Source: Sphingomonas sp. JUb134
GTDB lineage: Bacteria; Pseudomonadota; Alphaproteobacteria; Sphingomonadales; Sphingomonadaceae
DNA: 64,000 bases
Assembly (NCBI RefSeq): GCF_004341505.2
Contig: NZ_SLYP02000002.1
Span: 186,001-250,000 of the forward strand
Direction: 5' to 3'
The translations under genes and the position numbers were made by a program. Within the stretch, counting starts at the first letter, position 1. Each line of letters begins with the position of its first letter. A model generated the notes under the pieces. That model worked only from the letters and a program-made list of their open reading frames with translations. It made no database searches and was not told where the DNA came from. Positions 52,375 to 61,341 of the stretch are shown here, one piece after another.

Positions 52375-53115
52375 TCAGAACTGCTGTGCGGTCGGCCGGA
52401 TGACGATCGCGTTGATGTCGACGTCATCAGGCTGTTCGACAGCGAACGCGATAGCACGCGCCACCGACGCCGCAGGGATGGCCTGTTTATAGAAGTCGAG
52501 TACCGTCTCGGCAGCCGTGCCCGACGTCGTGAACTTCAAGTCGCTTTCGACGGCTCCGGGCTCGATAGACGTGACACGGACCTTTTCGCCCACCTCCTGG
52601 CGAAGGCCCTCGCTGATCGCGCTGACGGCGAACTTGGTGCCGGAGTAGACCGTGCCGCCTGGTGCGAAGACCTTGATGCCCGCAACCGAGCTCAGGTTGA
52701 TGATGTGGCCGCTGCCCTGCTCGAGAAAGCCGGGAAGGGCCGCGGCGATGCCGTAAAGCGTACCCTTCAGATTGACGTCGATCATCTGGTCCCACTCGTC
52801 GGTGTTGACCTCGGCCATCGGACGGATCGGCATCAGCCCGGCGTTGTTGATCAGCACGTCGAGGCGACCGAAGTCGGCGATGATCGCGGCGACGACGGAC
52901 TGGACCGCCGACTTGTCGGTGACGTCGAGCGCGTAGCTACGTGCCGTGCCGCCGCTTGAGGCGATGTCCGCGACAACCTCGTCGAGCCTGTCCTTGCGAC
53001 GGGCGGCGATGGCCACCTTGGCGCCGCGTTCAGCGAGAAGCCGCGCGGTTTCCGCGCCGATACCGGTGCTGCCGCCGGTGATGAGAACAACCTTGCCTTC
53101 GATACCTTTGGTCAT
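52375..53115 (-). CDS. SDR family NAD(P) oxidoreductase
   Basis: This 246-residue classical SDR has the nucleotide motif TGGSTGIG at 13-20, AARRKDRL after strand 2 (NADP-type), NNAG near 90, and the catalytic Ser and YSGTK in NLSSVAGIKVFAPGGTVYSGTK. It closely fits the YdfG/short-chain alcohol-oxidoreductase group. It is the last gene of a minus-strand unit with a small protein, an ABM monooxygenase and a DJ-1-type protein, all likely under the divergent LysR regulator. The physiological substrate is unknown. Confidence 0.9.
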   Translation of the reverse strand: MTKGIEGKVVLITGGSTGIGAETARLLAERGAKVAIAARRKDRLDEVVADIASSGGTARSYALDVTDKSAVQSVVAAIIADFGRLDVLINNAGLMPIRPMAEVNTDEWDQMIDVNLKGTLYGIAAALPGFLEQGSGHIINLSSVAGIKVFAPGGTVYSGTKFAVSAISEGLRQEVGEKVRVTSIEPGAVESDLKFTTSGTAAETVLDFYKQAIPAASVARAIAFAVEQPDDVDINAIVIRPTAQQF

Positions 53116-53133
53116 GACTGTGTGTCCTTGATT

Positions 53134-53313
53134 TCAGATGTTGATTTTCCGCTGGATCGCGGCCCCGCGCCAGCGGTAGCCGCCGCGTGGATAAACGAGG
53201 CCAATAAGGCCCAGGCGAAGCGCAGGTGCCAACAGGCCGATCATCCGCAGCTCCTCTACATAGAACGGTTGTGCCAGCAGCGCCGACCCCACCCATTCTT
53301 TAAGCTTGCCCAT
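53134..53313 (-). CDS. Small hypothetical protein
   Basis: This 59-residue frame starts at the ATG at 53311-53313 with GAGGG upstream. The sequence reads GKLKEWVGSALLAQPFYVEELRM, then a hydrophobic LLAPALRLGLIGLVYP and a basic end. It may be a small membrane-associated protein. It sits between two genes of the same unit with normal spacing, which supports it being real. No family is recognised. Confidence 0.5.
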   Translation of the reverse strand: MGKLKEWVGSALLAQPFYVEELRMIGLLAPALRLGLIGLVYPRGGYRWRGAAIQRKINI

Positions 53314-53323
53314 GGCAGCACCC

Positions 53324-53620
53324 TCAGGTCGCGGAGACGGGGTTGAGGACGAACGCGCCGCGCTCGGCCAGATCGCCGATCTGAGAGAGGTAGTTCTGGA
53401 AGTGGGGCGTCGCGCGGTGGGCGGCAACCGCATCCGAGTCCGCGTACAGCTCGTCGAGGACGAAGCGGTTCGGATCGCTCTGGTCCTGCCAGAGATCGTA
53501 GCGCAAATTGCCCGGCTCCGCACGGCTCGGCTTTAACATGGCGTCGAGCAGAGCGTGCAGGCGGTCGACGGTATCCGCACGGGCGGTGAGCACGGCGACG
53601 ATCTTCACGTTGGCTGTCAT
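53324..53620 (-). CDS. Putative quinol monooxygenase (ABM domain, YgiN-like)
   Basis: This 98-residue protein is read from the ATG at 53618-53620 with AAGGAA upstream. It is one antibiotic-biosynthesis-monooxygenase (ABM) domain: VKIVAVLTARADTVDRLHALL, then EPGNLRYDLWQDQSDPNRFVLDELYADSDAVAAH and TPHFQNYLSQI. Relatives oxidise quinols or degrade haem; YgiN-type quinol monooxygenase is the best guess. It is co-oriented with the SDR and DJ-1 genes, consistent with quinone or electrophile handling. Confidence 0.88.
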   Translation of the reverse strand: MTANVKIVAVLTARADTVDRLHALLDAMLKPSRAEPGNLRYDLWQDQSDPNRFVLDELYADSDAVAAHRATPHFQNYLSQIGDLAERGAFVLNPVSAT

Positions 53621-53691
53621 GGCACCGTTCCTTGTCATGGTTATATGCGAAGCGGGGCGCATCCTGAGCGCCCCGCCCGTCATCCTGGTAC

Positions 53692-54486
53692 TCACGCAGC
53701 GGCGCGATCGAGGGCTTCGATCAAAGCGTCGGCCATGGCCTGGTCCGACGCCGGATTCTGACCCGTGATCAGCTCCCGGTCCACGACGACATTCGAAGCG
53801 AAGTTCTTGTCAGTGACCGAGACGTCGCCACCGGCCGAGCGCAGCGCCTTTTCCATGTCGAAGAAGAGCTCGCCCTTCAGCACTTGCTCCTCGGCGATCT
53901 TCTCCTCGCTCGCCGAGAAGACGGTCATGCGGTAGCCCGAGTAGATCCAGTCTCGCGCCAGGTTGGCCGCCCCGGCGTCATCGCCTTCCTCCAGCGCCTT
54001 GCGGAAGGCCGGAGCATCGTCGAGCGTAGCGACAACGGCTACCGGTCCGTGGCAGAGGAGCGCGGTCGGCTTGGCCGCCGTGTGGAAGTGACGGAGGATC
54101 GTGCCCGCGTCGTGGTCCTGCATCAGGTCGACGACGGGAGCGTGGCCGCCCGGCACGAACACTCCGACAAAGCCGTCCAGGCCGCCCTCGACGACAGAGC
54201 GCAAGCTGCGGACGTCGTTCATCGCCGGGTGGCTGGCAAAAAAGTCCTTGGCGCGCTGGAATGCCGTCTGATCGCCGCCAAAATGATCAACCGAAACGGA
54301 GACGGCGTCGATGTGCGGCTTGGCCCCATTGGGCGTGGCGAGAACAATGTCATAGCCGGCGTCGAGCAGAGCCAGCGCGGGGACCGCCGTCTCGTTGAGA
54401 TACTGACCGACCGTCGCGGTACCGCCGCCACGCAGACCGATCTGCGTCGCGTTCGATCCAAGAACGAGAACCTGTCCCTTGCTCAT
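53692..54486 (-). CDS. DJ-1/PfpI-superfamily protein
   Basis: The protein has 264 residues from the ATG at 54484-54486, which follows GGAGG. It is a class-I glutamine-amidotransferase-like fold. Visible are VFVPGGHAPVVDL, the nucleophile elbow ALLCHGPVAVV with Cys, and a C-terminal ELITGQNPASDQAMADALIEAL. The arrangement is that of HchA/YdeA-type glyoxalase III or deglycase-like proteins. It is the first gene of the minus-strand unit and stands divergent from a LysR regulator. Confidence 0.88.
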   Translation of the reverse strand: MSKGQVLVLGSNATQIGLRGGGTATVGQYLNETAVPALALLDAGYDIVLATPNGAKPHIDAVSVSVDHFGGDQTAFQRAKDFFASHPAMNDVRSLRSVVEGGLDGFVGVFVPGGHAPVVDLMQDHDAGTILRHFHTAAKPTALLCHGPVAVVATLDDAPAFRKALEEGDDAGAANLARDWIYSGYRMTVFSASEEKIAEEQVLKGELFFDMEKALRSAGGDVSVTDKNFASNVVVDRELITGQNPASDQAMADALIEALDRAAA

Positions 54487-54558
54487 CTGAACCTCCATGT
54501 TCGCGGCGTCCGTCGCCGATGGATGGGAAATGGGCCTCGTTGACATATTCCAGAAGTT

Positions 54559-54578
54559 TATCTTTTTGATTTCAGATA
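54559..54578. promoter_or_regulatory. Inverted repeat TATCT-N10-AGATA in LysR divergent region
   Basis: The 113-bp space between the DJ-1 gene and the LysR gene holds TATCT (54559-54563) and AGATA (54574-54578), 21 bp before the regulator start. LysR regulators bind interrupted dyads between divergent genes, so this is the likely operator. The region is AT-rich compared with its surroundings. Confidence 0.45.
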
Positions 54579-54599
54579 TAACGCTAACAGGATGACTGC

Positions 54600-55535
54600 A
54601 TGCGCTACGATCTGAACCTGCTGCCGATCTTCGTCGCGTTGATGGAGGAGCGCAGCGTCACGCGGGCCGCCGAGCGCATGGGCATGACACAGCCCGCCCT
54701 GTCTAACGCCCTATCGCGTCTACGACTGATGCTTCAGGACCAACTGTTCGTCCGCGAGCGCTACGGCATCCAGCCGACCCCGATCGCGCTTGAACTCTCA
54801 CCGCTGATCGCCGAGGCACTCGCGCAGCTCGACAACGCGGTCCTCGGTCAGCAGGCCTTCGACCCCGTACAGGCCGAACGGCTCTTCACGATCGCGCCGA
54901 ACGGCTATGTCGAGTTCGTCCTCGTCCCCGCTGTCGTGGCGCGCCTGGAGAAGGTCGCCCCCGGCATAAAGCTTCGTCTGACGCCCTACGGCAACGATCT
55001 TGTGGAAACAGGCGTCGTATCGGGCACGACGGCGCTCGTACTGGGCCGCATCGTCGATCCGCCCGACAACCTCGTCGTCCAGCACCTGATGGACGAAGGG
55101 CTCGCCTGCGCCGTCCGCGCCGACCATCCGGGCGTCGGCGATGCCATGACGCGCGAGCAGTTCGAGGCGATGAAGCACGTCAACATCGTGCCGCCCGGAC
55201 GGATGCGCGCCGGGCTGTTCCAGGCGCTGGCGCAGCAGCAGCTGAAGCGTGACGTCGCAATCTCCGTGACAAACTTCTTCGCGGTAGCCGAGATGGTGGC
55301 GGTGACCGACTATTGCGCCACCTTGCCCTCGCTCATCTGCAGGCGGCTGATGCACGACCCCCGGCTGAAGATCCTGCCGGCTCCGGTCGACCTTGGCAGC
55401 TTTCCCGTGGAAATGGCTTGGCACGTCCGCTATCGGCATGATCCCGCACACCGCTGGCTACGGGCGCTGATCGGCGCGGTCATCACCGACCTCACGGGGA
55501 AGACGGCAGCGGCAGCCACGCCGTCGCCAGCCTGA
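54600..55535 (+). CDS. LysR-family transcriptional regulator
   Basis: This 311-residue regulator has an N-terminal HTH (LNLLPIFVALMEERSVTRAAERMGMTQPALSNALSRLR) and a substrate-binding domain from about residue 90. The RYDLNLLPIF opening and the later LPSLICRRLM segment resemble the NodD/NahR-like group that senses aromatic or quinone-like effectors. It is divergent from the DJ-1/ABM/SDR unit and probably activates it. A quinone oxidoreductase gene lies 84 bp downstream. Confidence 0.92.
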   Translation: MRYDLNLLPIFVALMEERSVTRAAERMGMTQPALSNALSRLRLMLQDQLFVRERYGIQPTPIALELSPLIAEALAQLDNAVLGQQAFDPVQAERLFTIAPNGYVEFVLVPAVVARLEKVAPGIKLRLTPYGNDLVETGVVSGTTALVLGRIVDPPDNLVVQHLMDEGLACAVRADHPGVGDAMTREQFEAMKHVNIVPPGRMRAGLFQALAQQQLKRDVAISVTNFFAVAEMVAVTDYCATLPSLICRRLMHDPRLKILPAPVDLGSFPVEMAWHVRYRHDPAHRWLRALIGAVITDLTGKTAAAATPSPA

Positions 55536-55619
55536 GGACGATGCCGAACCGCGACGTCGCTTGTGCGTATCCCGTACACGACAAAGTTCGCTATACAGCC
55601 CCTGACAATAGGTTTTATC

Positions 55620-56636
55620 ATGCGCGCAATCGGCTACCAGCAGCCCGGAACGATCGATCGCACGGAAGCTCTCGTCGATATCGAACTTCCCAATCCCAAC
55701 GCTACCGGCCGTGATCTCCTTGTCGAGGTCAAGGCTGTCTCGGTAAACCCGGTTGACACGAAGGTGCGCGCTGGCTCGGGTTCGATCCACGGTGATTGGC
55801 GTGTCCTGGGTTGGGATGCCGCCGGTGTCGTTCGCGCTGTTGGCCCTAAAGTGCGCGGCTTCGAACCGGGCGACGAGGTGTTCTACGCGGGCAGCATCGG
55901 CCGCGATGGGACCAACGCCGAGTTGCACCTGGTCGACGAGCGCATTGTTGGGAAGAAGCCGGCCAGCCTCGATTGGGCAGAGGCAGCGGCGTTGCCGCTG
56001 ACGGCGATCACCGCGTGGGAAACCCTCTTCGAGCGATTGTCCGTGCGTACTCCTGTAGCCGGTGCAGCACATGCGCTGTTGATTGTCGGGGGTGCCGGCG
56101 GGGTAGGCTCGATGGCAATCCAGCTTGCTCGCCAAGTACCCGAGCTGATCGTCATTGCGACGGCCTCGCGCCCTGAAACGCAGGCCTGGGTGGGTGAACT
56201 CGGTGCGCACCATGTCATCGATCATCGTCAGCCGCTGGCTCGGCAAGTGGCGAATTTGGGCATCGGCGCGCCGGCTTTCGTCTTCTCGACCACGCACACC
56301 GACGAGCATATCGAGCAGATCGCCGAGCTGATCGCCTCGCAGGGACGTTTTGCGCTCATCGACGACCCCAAGACGCTCGATGTCGTACCGTTCAAACGCA
56401 AGTCGGTGTCGACCCACTGGGAGTTTATGTTCACCCGGTCCATGTTCGAGACTGCTGATATGGAAACGCAGGGTCAGATCCTGTCGGCCATCGCCAGCCT
56501 CGTGGAAGCCGGCGAGGTGCGCACCACCCTCACCGAACGGCTCTCCCCCATCAACGCCGCGAACCTCAAGCGCGCGCACCAGGCGCTTGAGAGCACTACC
56601 GCACGCGGCAAGATCGTCATCGAGGGTTGGCAGTGA
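55620..56636 (+). CDS. Zinc-type alcohol dehydrogenase-like/quinone oxidoreductase
   Basis: This medium-chain reductase has 338 residues from the ATG at 55620. RAIGYQQPGTIDRTEALVDI opens the GroES-like domain, VNPVDTKVRAG is conserved, and the nucleotide motif is LLIVGGAGGVGSMAIQLARQ. There are no Cys/His zinc ligands in the usual places, so it belongs to the zinc-free quinone-oxidoreductase (QOR-like, zinc-binding alcohol dehydrogenase family by name) group that reduces quinones or alkenals with NADPH. It is co-oriented with the LysR gene. Confidence 0.9.
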   Translation: MRAIGYQQPGTIDRTEALVDIELPNPNATGRDLLVEVKAVSVNPVDTKVRAGSGSIHGDWRVLGWDAAGVVRAVGPKVRGFEPGDEVFYAGSIGRDGTNAELHLVDERIVGKKPASLDWAEAAALPLTAITAWETLFERLSVRTPVAGAAHALLIVGGAGGVGSMAIQLARQVPELIVIATASRPETQAWVGELGAHHVIDHRQPLARQVANLGIGAPAFVFSTTHTDEHIEQIAELIASQGRFALIDDPKTLDVVPFKRKSVSTHWEFMFTRSMFETADMETQGQILSAIASLVEAGEVRTTLTERLSPINAANLKRAHQALESTTARGKIVIEGWQ

Positions 56637-56854
56637 TGCGGTTCACGCTCACCCGCAACGTCCGCCGCGCCCGCGGCCCCCGCTGCACCAACTGAAAGGG
56701 ACCAAGCCTCGGCGTTATCGATGCCAGCCATGTGCGGTTGTGGGCGTCGCTTTCGCTGAGTCACTGATATCTACAATCATAAAAGACCGTGATGTTTTGA
56801 GATAGCAGACGCGGTCCTCGGGTGAAAACTCGGGACCTCTGCTAGCTCGGCCTC

Positions 56855-57763
56855 TCACCAGTCGGTGCCAAGAGCGGGGAGTGCTTCGGCTAAGAAGTCA
56901 ATCCACGCCCGCGTCTTGGCGGCGGGGCGCCGCGTCGGGTGTGTGATGGCATATGCCGCTCCCAGCATCATAGGCGGCTCGTCCAGCTCAAGCTCGCTCA
57001 ATTGGCCGGCGCGAAGCGCCTCTGCCGCAATAAAGCGTGGCCCATAGACCAGCCCTTGGCCCGCGATGGCAGCGCGAACCAAGGCCTCGCCATTGTCGGA
57101 ACACATCGATCCCGAGATCGGCACCTTGATCGTCCCGTCTTTGCCGAACGCCCACGATGTCGTTCCTGCAAGTGACGCGTTGGTGTGGCCCAAACAATCG
57201 TGATCGCCAAGATCGGCCAGGCGGGTGGGCGTTCCGCGCCGCTCCAGGTAGGCGGGGGCGGCACACAGCACGACGCGCATCGCCACGAGCTTGCGGGCAA
57301 CAAGCGCACTGTCGGCAAGGCGCCCGATCCTCACGGCCACATCCCATCGCTCTTCCAGCAGGTCGACGTAGCGATCGTTGAAGCCCAGTTCGATCGTCAC
57401 CTCGGGATGACGCGCGGAGAACGTAGGGACGAGCGAGGCAAGGTGCAGGACGCCAAAGGTGGCGGGCGCACTGACGCGCAGCAGTCCCCGCGCGGTGATC
57501 GATCGCGACGATGCCTCCGCCTCGGCTTCACCGATCTCCATCAGGATACGTTCGGCCTTTTCGAGATAGTCGGTGCCTGCCTCGGTCAGCGACAGCCGAC
57601 GCGTCGAGCGCTGGACCAGCGTTGTGCCAAGCCGCGCTTCGAGGGCGTCTAAGTGCTTGGCCGCCATCGCAGGCGACATGTGCAGATCACGGGCGGCAGC
57701 AGAGATGCCACCGAGCCTGATCGCCCGCACGAACACGTCCATACCCGTCAACCGATCCGCCAT
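56855..57763 (-). CDS. LysR-family transcriptional regulator (second)
   Basis: This 302-residue LysR protein has the HTH LTGMDVFVRAIRLGGISAAARDLHMSPAMAAKHLDALEARLG and an effector domain beginning GLLRVSAPATFG. It resembles the DsdC/CrgA-like group that controls neighbouring oxidoreductase genes. It is divergent from the dioxygenase-NmrA-SDR set across about 130 bp, which it probably regulates. The AHHL-type start MADRLTGMDVF is well supported by alignment habit; I see no ribosome site conflict. Confidence 0.92.
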   Translation of the reverse strand: MADRLTGMDVFVRAIRLGGISAAARDLHMSPAMAAKHLDALEARLGTTLVQRSTRRLSLTEAGTDYLEKAERILMEIGEAEAEASSRSITARGLLRVSAPATFGVLHLASLVPTFSARHPEVTIELGFNDRYVDLLEERWDVAVRIGRLADSALVARKLVAMRVVLCAAPAYLERRGTPTRLADLGDHDCLGHTNASLAGTTSWAFGKDGTIKVPISGSMCSDNGEALVRAAIAGQGLVYGPRFIAAEALRAGQLSELELDEPPMMLGAAYAITHPTRRPAAKTRAWIDFLAEALPALGTDW

Positions 57764-57895
57764 GACTTCCTACCCGTGGTTGAAGCTGATCCTTCTACGC
57801 GAGCGATTATCATTGCGCGATAGCGGGCACATATTCTGGCCATCAGATCGATGATCCAGGCCGCCTCCGTGGCGCCTGCACCGGAGTGTATGACC

Positions 57896-58690
57896 ATGAG
57901 CGTCCAGCCCACCTACTTCATCCCGCATGGCGGCGGCCCCTGCTTCTTCATGGACGATCCGCGCGGCGTGTGGACCGGTATGGAAGCGTTCCTGCGCAAC
58001 CTGCCGATCACGCTCGCCGAGAAGCCCAAGGCCATCCTCGTCGTCTCGGGACATTGGGAGACGGACGGCTTCGCCTTCACCGGCGCCGAACGGCCCGAAC
58101 TGATCTACGACTATTACAACTTCCCGCCCCATACCTATCAGCTGCGCTACGACGTGCCGGGCGCACCCGCGCTCGCCGCTCGTGCCGCGGCCCTGCTCAA
58201 GGACGCGGGTATCCCCTCGACTGTCGACGCGAAGCGGGGCCTGGATCACGGCGTGTTCGTCCCCCTCAAAGTGGCTTTTCCGGATGCGGACATTCCGCTG
58301 ATCGAGATGTCCGTCGAGCGGGGGCTGGACCCGGCCCTCCATGTTGCTGCGGGCCGCGCCCTCGCGCCACTGCGTGAGGAGGGCGTGCTGATCCTCGGCT
58401 CGGGCATGAGCTTCCACAACATGCGTGCCTATGGCGACCCGCGCTCGACACCGGGATCGCAGGCGTTCGACCAGTGGTTGGCCGAAAGCATGGAGCTGGA
58501 CGGCCCGCAGCGGGCCGAGCGTCTGGCGCACTGGGCGGATGCGCCCTCGGCGCGGTTCGCGCATCCCCCGGCCAAGGAGGAGCATCTGCTGCCCCTTATG
58601 GTCGCGGCCGGCGCGGCCGAAGGCGAAGGCGCCCGGGTCTATGCCGAGGAAGTGCTGTCGACCGCCATCTCCGGCTTCCGTTTCAACTAA
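57896..58690 (+). CDS. Class III extradiol dioxygenase, DODA/YgiD type
   Basis: The protein has 264 residues from the ATG at 57896, nine bases after GGAG; an ATG at 57890 is possible. Active-site residues of the class III family are visible: TYFIPHGGGPCFF, LVVSGHWET, and GLDHGVFVPLKVAFPDADIPLIEMS. The enzyme contains no second dioxygenase subunit and matches the single-chain DODA/YgiD proteins. It could cleave a catechol-type ring or act on related compounds. It begins a plus-strand set with NmrA and SDR genes. Confidence 0.9.
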   Translation: MSVQPTYFIPHGGGPCFFMDDPRGVWTGMEAFLRNLPITLAEKPKAILVVSGHWETDGFAFTGAERPELIYDYYNFPPHTYQLRYDVPGAPALAARAAALLKDAGIPSTVDAKRGLDHGVFVPLKVAFPDADIPLIEMSVERGLDPALHVAAGRALAPLREEGVLILGSGMSFHNMRAYGDPRSTPGSQAFDQWLAESMELDGPQRAERLAHWADAPSARFAHPPAKEEHLLPLMVAAGAAEGEGARVYAEEVLSTAISGFRFN

Positions 58691-58719
58691 TCTCACCGCG
58701 TCACCGAAGGAGAATTGTC

Positions 58720-59574
58720 ATGACCATCGCCGTCACCGGCGCGACCGGCCAGCTTGGCCGCCTCGTCATCGAGAGCCTGAAGCGCAAGTCGACCGGCGAG
58801 CCGATCGTCGCGCTGGTGCGCTCGCCCGAGAAGGCCAGCGCTCTGGGCGTCGAGGCACGCGCTTTCGACTACGCGCAGCCCGAGACGCTTGCTCCGGCAC
58901 TGGCCGGGATCGACACGCTGCTGCTGATCTCATCGAGCGAGGTCGGGCAGCGCGAGGCGCAGCATCGCAACGTCATCGAGGCCGCCAAGCAGGCGGGCAT
59001 CAAGCGTATCGTCTATGCCAGCCTGCTGCACGCCGACCTTTCGCCGATCAGCCTGGGCGAAGAGCACCGTGCAACCGAAGCGTTGCTGGCGTCTTCAGGT
59101 ATCGCGACGACCCTCCTGCGTAATGGCTGGTACACCGAGAATTACACCGCCTCGATCCCGGCAGCTCTGGAGAACGGCGCGTTCGTAGGCAGCGCTGGCG
59201 AGGGACGCCTGTCGCTTGCGACCCGCGCCGATTATGCCGAGGCCGCAGCCGTCGTGCTGACCAGCGGGGGTCATGAGGGTAAGACGTATGAGCTGGCCGG
59301 TGACGACGCGGTGACGCTTGCCGACCTTGCCGCCGAGATCTCGCGCCAGACCGGTCGCGACATCCCGTACCGCGATCTACCGCAGGCCGAATACGCTGCA
59401 ATCCTGAAGCAGGTCGGCCTGCCCGAGGGGTTCGCCGAGGGGCTTGCGGCGTGGGACGTCGATGCCTCAAACGGTGCGCTGTTCGATGACGGTCATCAGC
59501 TCTCGAAGCTGATCGGACGTCCGACGACGCCGCTGGCCGACGCCGTGCGGGCGCAACTCGCCGTGCAGGGCTGA
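58720..59574 (+). CDS. NmrA-type NAD(P)-binding quinone reductase (QorB-like)
   Basis: This 284-residue protein starts at the ATG at 58720, after AAGGAG. The NmrA/atypical SDR fold is clear: AVTGATGQLGRLVIESL at 4-20, ALVRSPEKA after strand 2, and ISSSEVGQREAQHRNVIEAAKQAGIKRIVYAS. There is no Tyr-x3-Lys catalytic pair in the usual place, as in NmrA and QorB proteins. QorB reduces quinones with NADPH. It follows the dioxygenase by 29 bp. Confidence 0.9.
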   Translation: MTIAVTGATGQLGRLVIESLKRKSTGEPIVALVRSPEKASALGVEARAFDYAQPETLAPALAGIDTLLLISSSEVGQREAQHRNVIEAAKQAGIKRIVYASLLHADLSPISLGEEHRATEALLASSGIATTLLRNGWYTENYTASIPAALENGAFVGSAGEGRLSLATRADYAEAAAVVLTSGGHEGKTYELAGDDAVTLADLAAEISRQTGRDIPYRDLPQAEYAAILKQVGLPEGFAEGLAAWDVDASNGALFDDGHQLSKLIGRPTTPLADAVRAQLAVQG

Positions 59575-59621
59575 CGTTACGGACAACTCCGACCGATAAC
59601 GACCATCCCTGGAGATAGCGC

Positions 59622-60413
59622 ATGAACATCGACCTTTCCGGCAAGACGGCGCTCGTGACCGGCTCGACCGCCGGCATCGGCTTTGCGATCGCGAAGGGGT
59701 TGGCGGCAGCCGGGGCGATCGTCGTCCTGAACGGGCGCGACGAGAGCCGCACCCAGGCGGCGGTGGCCGAGCTAAAGCGTGAGGTCGGGGATGCCGATGT
59801 GCGCGGTGTGGCCGGAGACGTCGGCACGGAAGCCGGATGTGATGCCATCGTATCCGCGCTTCGGGAGGTCGACATCCTGGTCAACAATGCCGGCATCTTC
59901 GGCCCGCAGGACTTTTTCGAGACACTCGATGAGGAATGGGAGCGCTTCTTCCGGGTCAACGTGTTGTCGGGCGTACGCCTGTCCCGGGCCTATCTGCCGG
60001 GGATGCGGGACAAAGGCTGGGGTCGGGTGCTGTTCCTGTCCTCGGAATCCGGCCTAAACATCCCGGCGGACATGATCCACTACGGCGTGACCAAAACGGC
60101 CGACCTTGCCTTGTCGCGTGGGCTGGCCAAGCGCATGGCGGGCACGGGCGTGACGGTGAACGCCATTCTTCCCGGTCCAACGTTGTCGGAGGGCGTGACC
60201 GAGATGCTGGCGGACGCGGTCGCATCGGGCAAATCGTTGGAAGAGGCCGGCGCCGATTTCGTCAGAGCGCACCGACCGTCCTCGATTATTCGGCGTGCTG
60301 CCACGGTCGGGGAAGTCGCCAACCTGTGCGTCTATATCGCCTCTCCGCAGGCGTCCGCGACCACCGGTGCGGCGCTACGCGTTGACGGCGGTGTGGTGGA
60401 TACGATCGCCTGA
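59622..60413 (+). CDS. SDR family oxidoreductase
   Basis: This 263-residue classical SDR has TGSTAGIGFAIAKGLAAAG for the nucleotide site, VNNAGIFGPQDF, and the catalytic FLSSESGLN...HYGVTKTADLALSRGLA. It ends TTGAALRVDGGVVDTIA. It is of the oxidoreductase group related to FabG. It is 47 bp behind the NmrA-type gene, giving a three-gene operon (dioxygenase, quinone reductase, SDR) next to a LysR gene. Substrates cannot be named. Confidence 0.9.
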   Translation: MNIDLSGKTALVTGSTAGIGFAIAKGLAAAGAIVVLNGRDESRTQAAVAELKREVGDADVRGVAGDVGTEAGCDAIVSALREVDILVNNAGIFGPQDFFETLDEEWERFFRVNVLSGVRLSRAYLPGMRDKGWGRVLFLSSESGLNIPADMIHYGVTKTADLALSRGLAKRMAGTGVTVNAILPGPTLSEGVTEMLADAVASGKSLEEAGADFVRAHRPSSIIRRAATVGEVANLCVYIASPQASATTGAALRVDGGVVDTIA

Positions 60414-60541
60414 CTTTCAGTTTGTCCCATCCCGATTGGAAAGGGCGGCCAGCACGACCAATGCGCGAGTTGCACGACAGACGGCAAGGCGGGTGCCGTT
60501 TCCGAACTGCTTGTCGAGCGTGGCAAAACGGAAAGCCAGAC

Positions 60542-60665
60542 CGCCAGAAAAACGACCGGTTTTCTGGCGATCGCTGATTTTGCCTCATCAGCGCATCCCG
60601 GCAATCGGAAAACCCGTTGCGGAAACCACCGGCACATTGCAGGGTGCCGGATGTCTTTTCTGGCG
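60542..60665. repeat. Three CGCCAGAAAA sites before the serine recombinase
   Basis: CGCCAGAAAA (60542-60551) faces its complement TTTTCTGGCG (60560-60569), and a third copy TTTTCTGGCG lies at 60656-60665, 9 bp before the recombinase ATG. A perfect 10-bp repeat in three places next to a serine recombinase is what a recombination (res) or autoregulation site should look like. The surrounding 260 bp contains no gene. Confidence 0.6.
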
Positions 60666-60673
60666 GGGTAACG

Positions 60674-61318
60674 ATGCTCATCGGATATGTGAGGGTGTCC
60701 AAGGCTGACGGCTCGCAGACCCTGGCACCCCAGCGCGATGCGTTGCTCGCTGCCAGCGTCGATTCCTCGCGGATTTATGAAGACCTCGCGTCGGGGCGGC
60801 ACGACGCCCGGCCCGGCCTGACCGCGTGCCTGAAGGCACTGCAGCCCGGCAACACTTTGGTCCTCTGGAAGCTCGATCGTCTTGGGCGCGACCTCCGCCA
60901 TCTTGTCATCACAGCCGAGGCGCTGCGCGAACGCGGCATCGGCCTGAAGGTGCTGACAGGGGCCGGCGCGCAGATCGATACCACGACTGCCAACGGCCGC
61001 CTCGCCTTCGGCATCTTCGCAGCGTTCGCCGAGTTCGAGCGCGAGCTCATCGCCGAGCGCACCCAGGCAGGACTTGCTGCGGCACGCGCGCGGGGACGGA
61101 TGGGGGGTCGGCCGCGGAAGATGGATAAGGCCACCCTTGCAATGGCGATGGCTGCGATGTCCGATCGCAACGCGATCGCAGCCGATGTCGCGCGCCGTCT
61201 CGGGATGACAACCACGACGCTCTATATGTATGTGAATGGCGACGGCACGCCCAAGGCGCCGGGCCAGGCACTGCTCGACGGCGTACCGTACCGTAAAGAA
61301 CGACTGCGCGCCGCATGA
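60674..61318 (+). CDS. Serine recombinase (resolvase/invertase type), second
   Basis: The recombinase has 214 residues from the ATG at 60674. The catalytic segment is LIGYVRVSKADG with Ser9. WKLDRLGRDLRHLV and FERELIAERTQAGLAAARARGR follow, and a helix-turn-helix ends the chain (AIAADVARRLGMTTTTLYMYV). It differs from the one at 28893 in sequence and C-terminal domain. It is followed at once by the IS1182-type transposase on the other strand and preceded by repeats that are probably its binding sites. Confidence 0.92.
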   Translation: MLIGYVRVSKADGSQTLAPQRDALLAASVDSSRIYEDLASGRHDARPGLTACLKALQPGNTLVLWKLDRLGRDLRHLVITAEALRERGIGLKVLTGAGAQIDTTTANGRLAFGIFAAFAEFERELIAERTQAGLAAARARGRMGGRPRKMDKATLAMAMAAMSDRNAIAADVARRLGMTTTTLYMYVNGDGTPKAPGQALLDGVPYRKERLRAA

Positions 61319-61341
61319 TGAACCGGACCACGCTGCAACGG

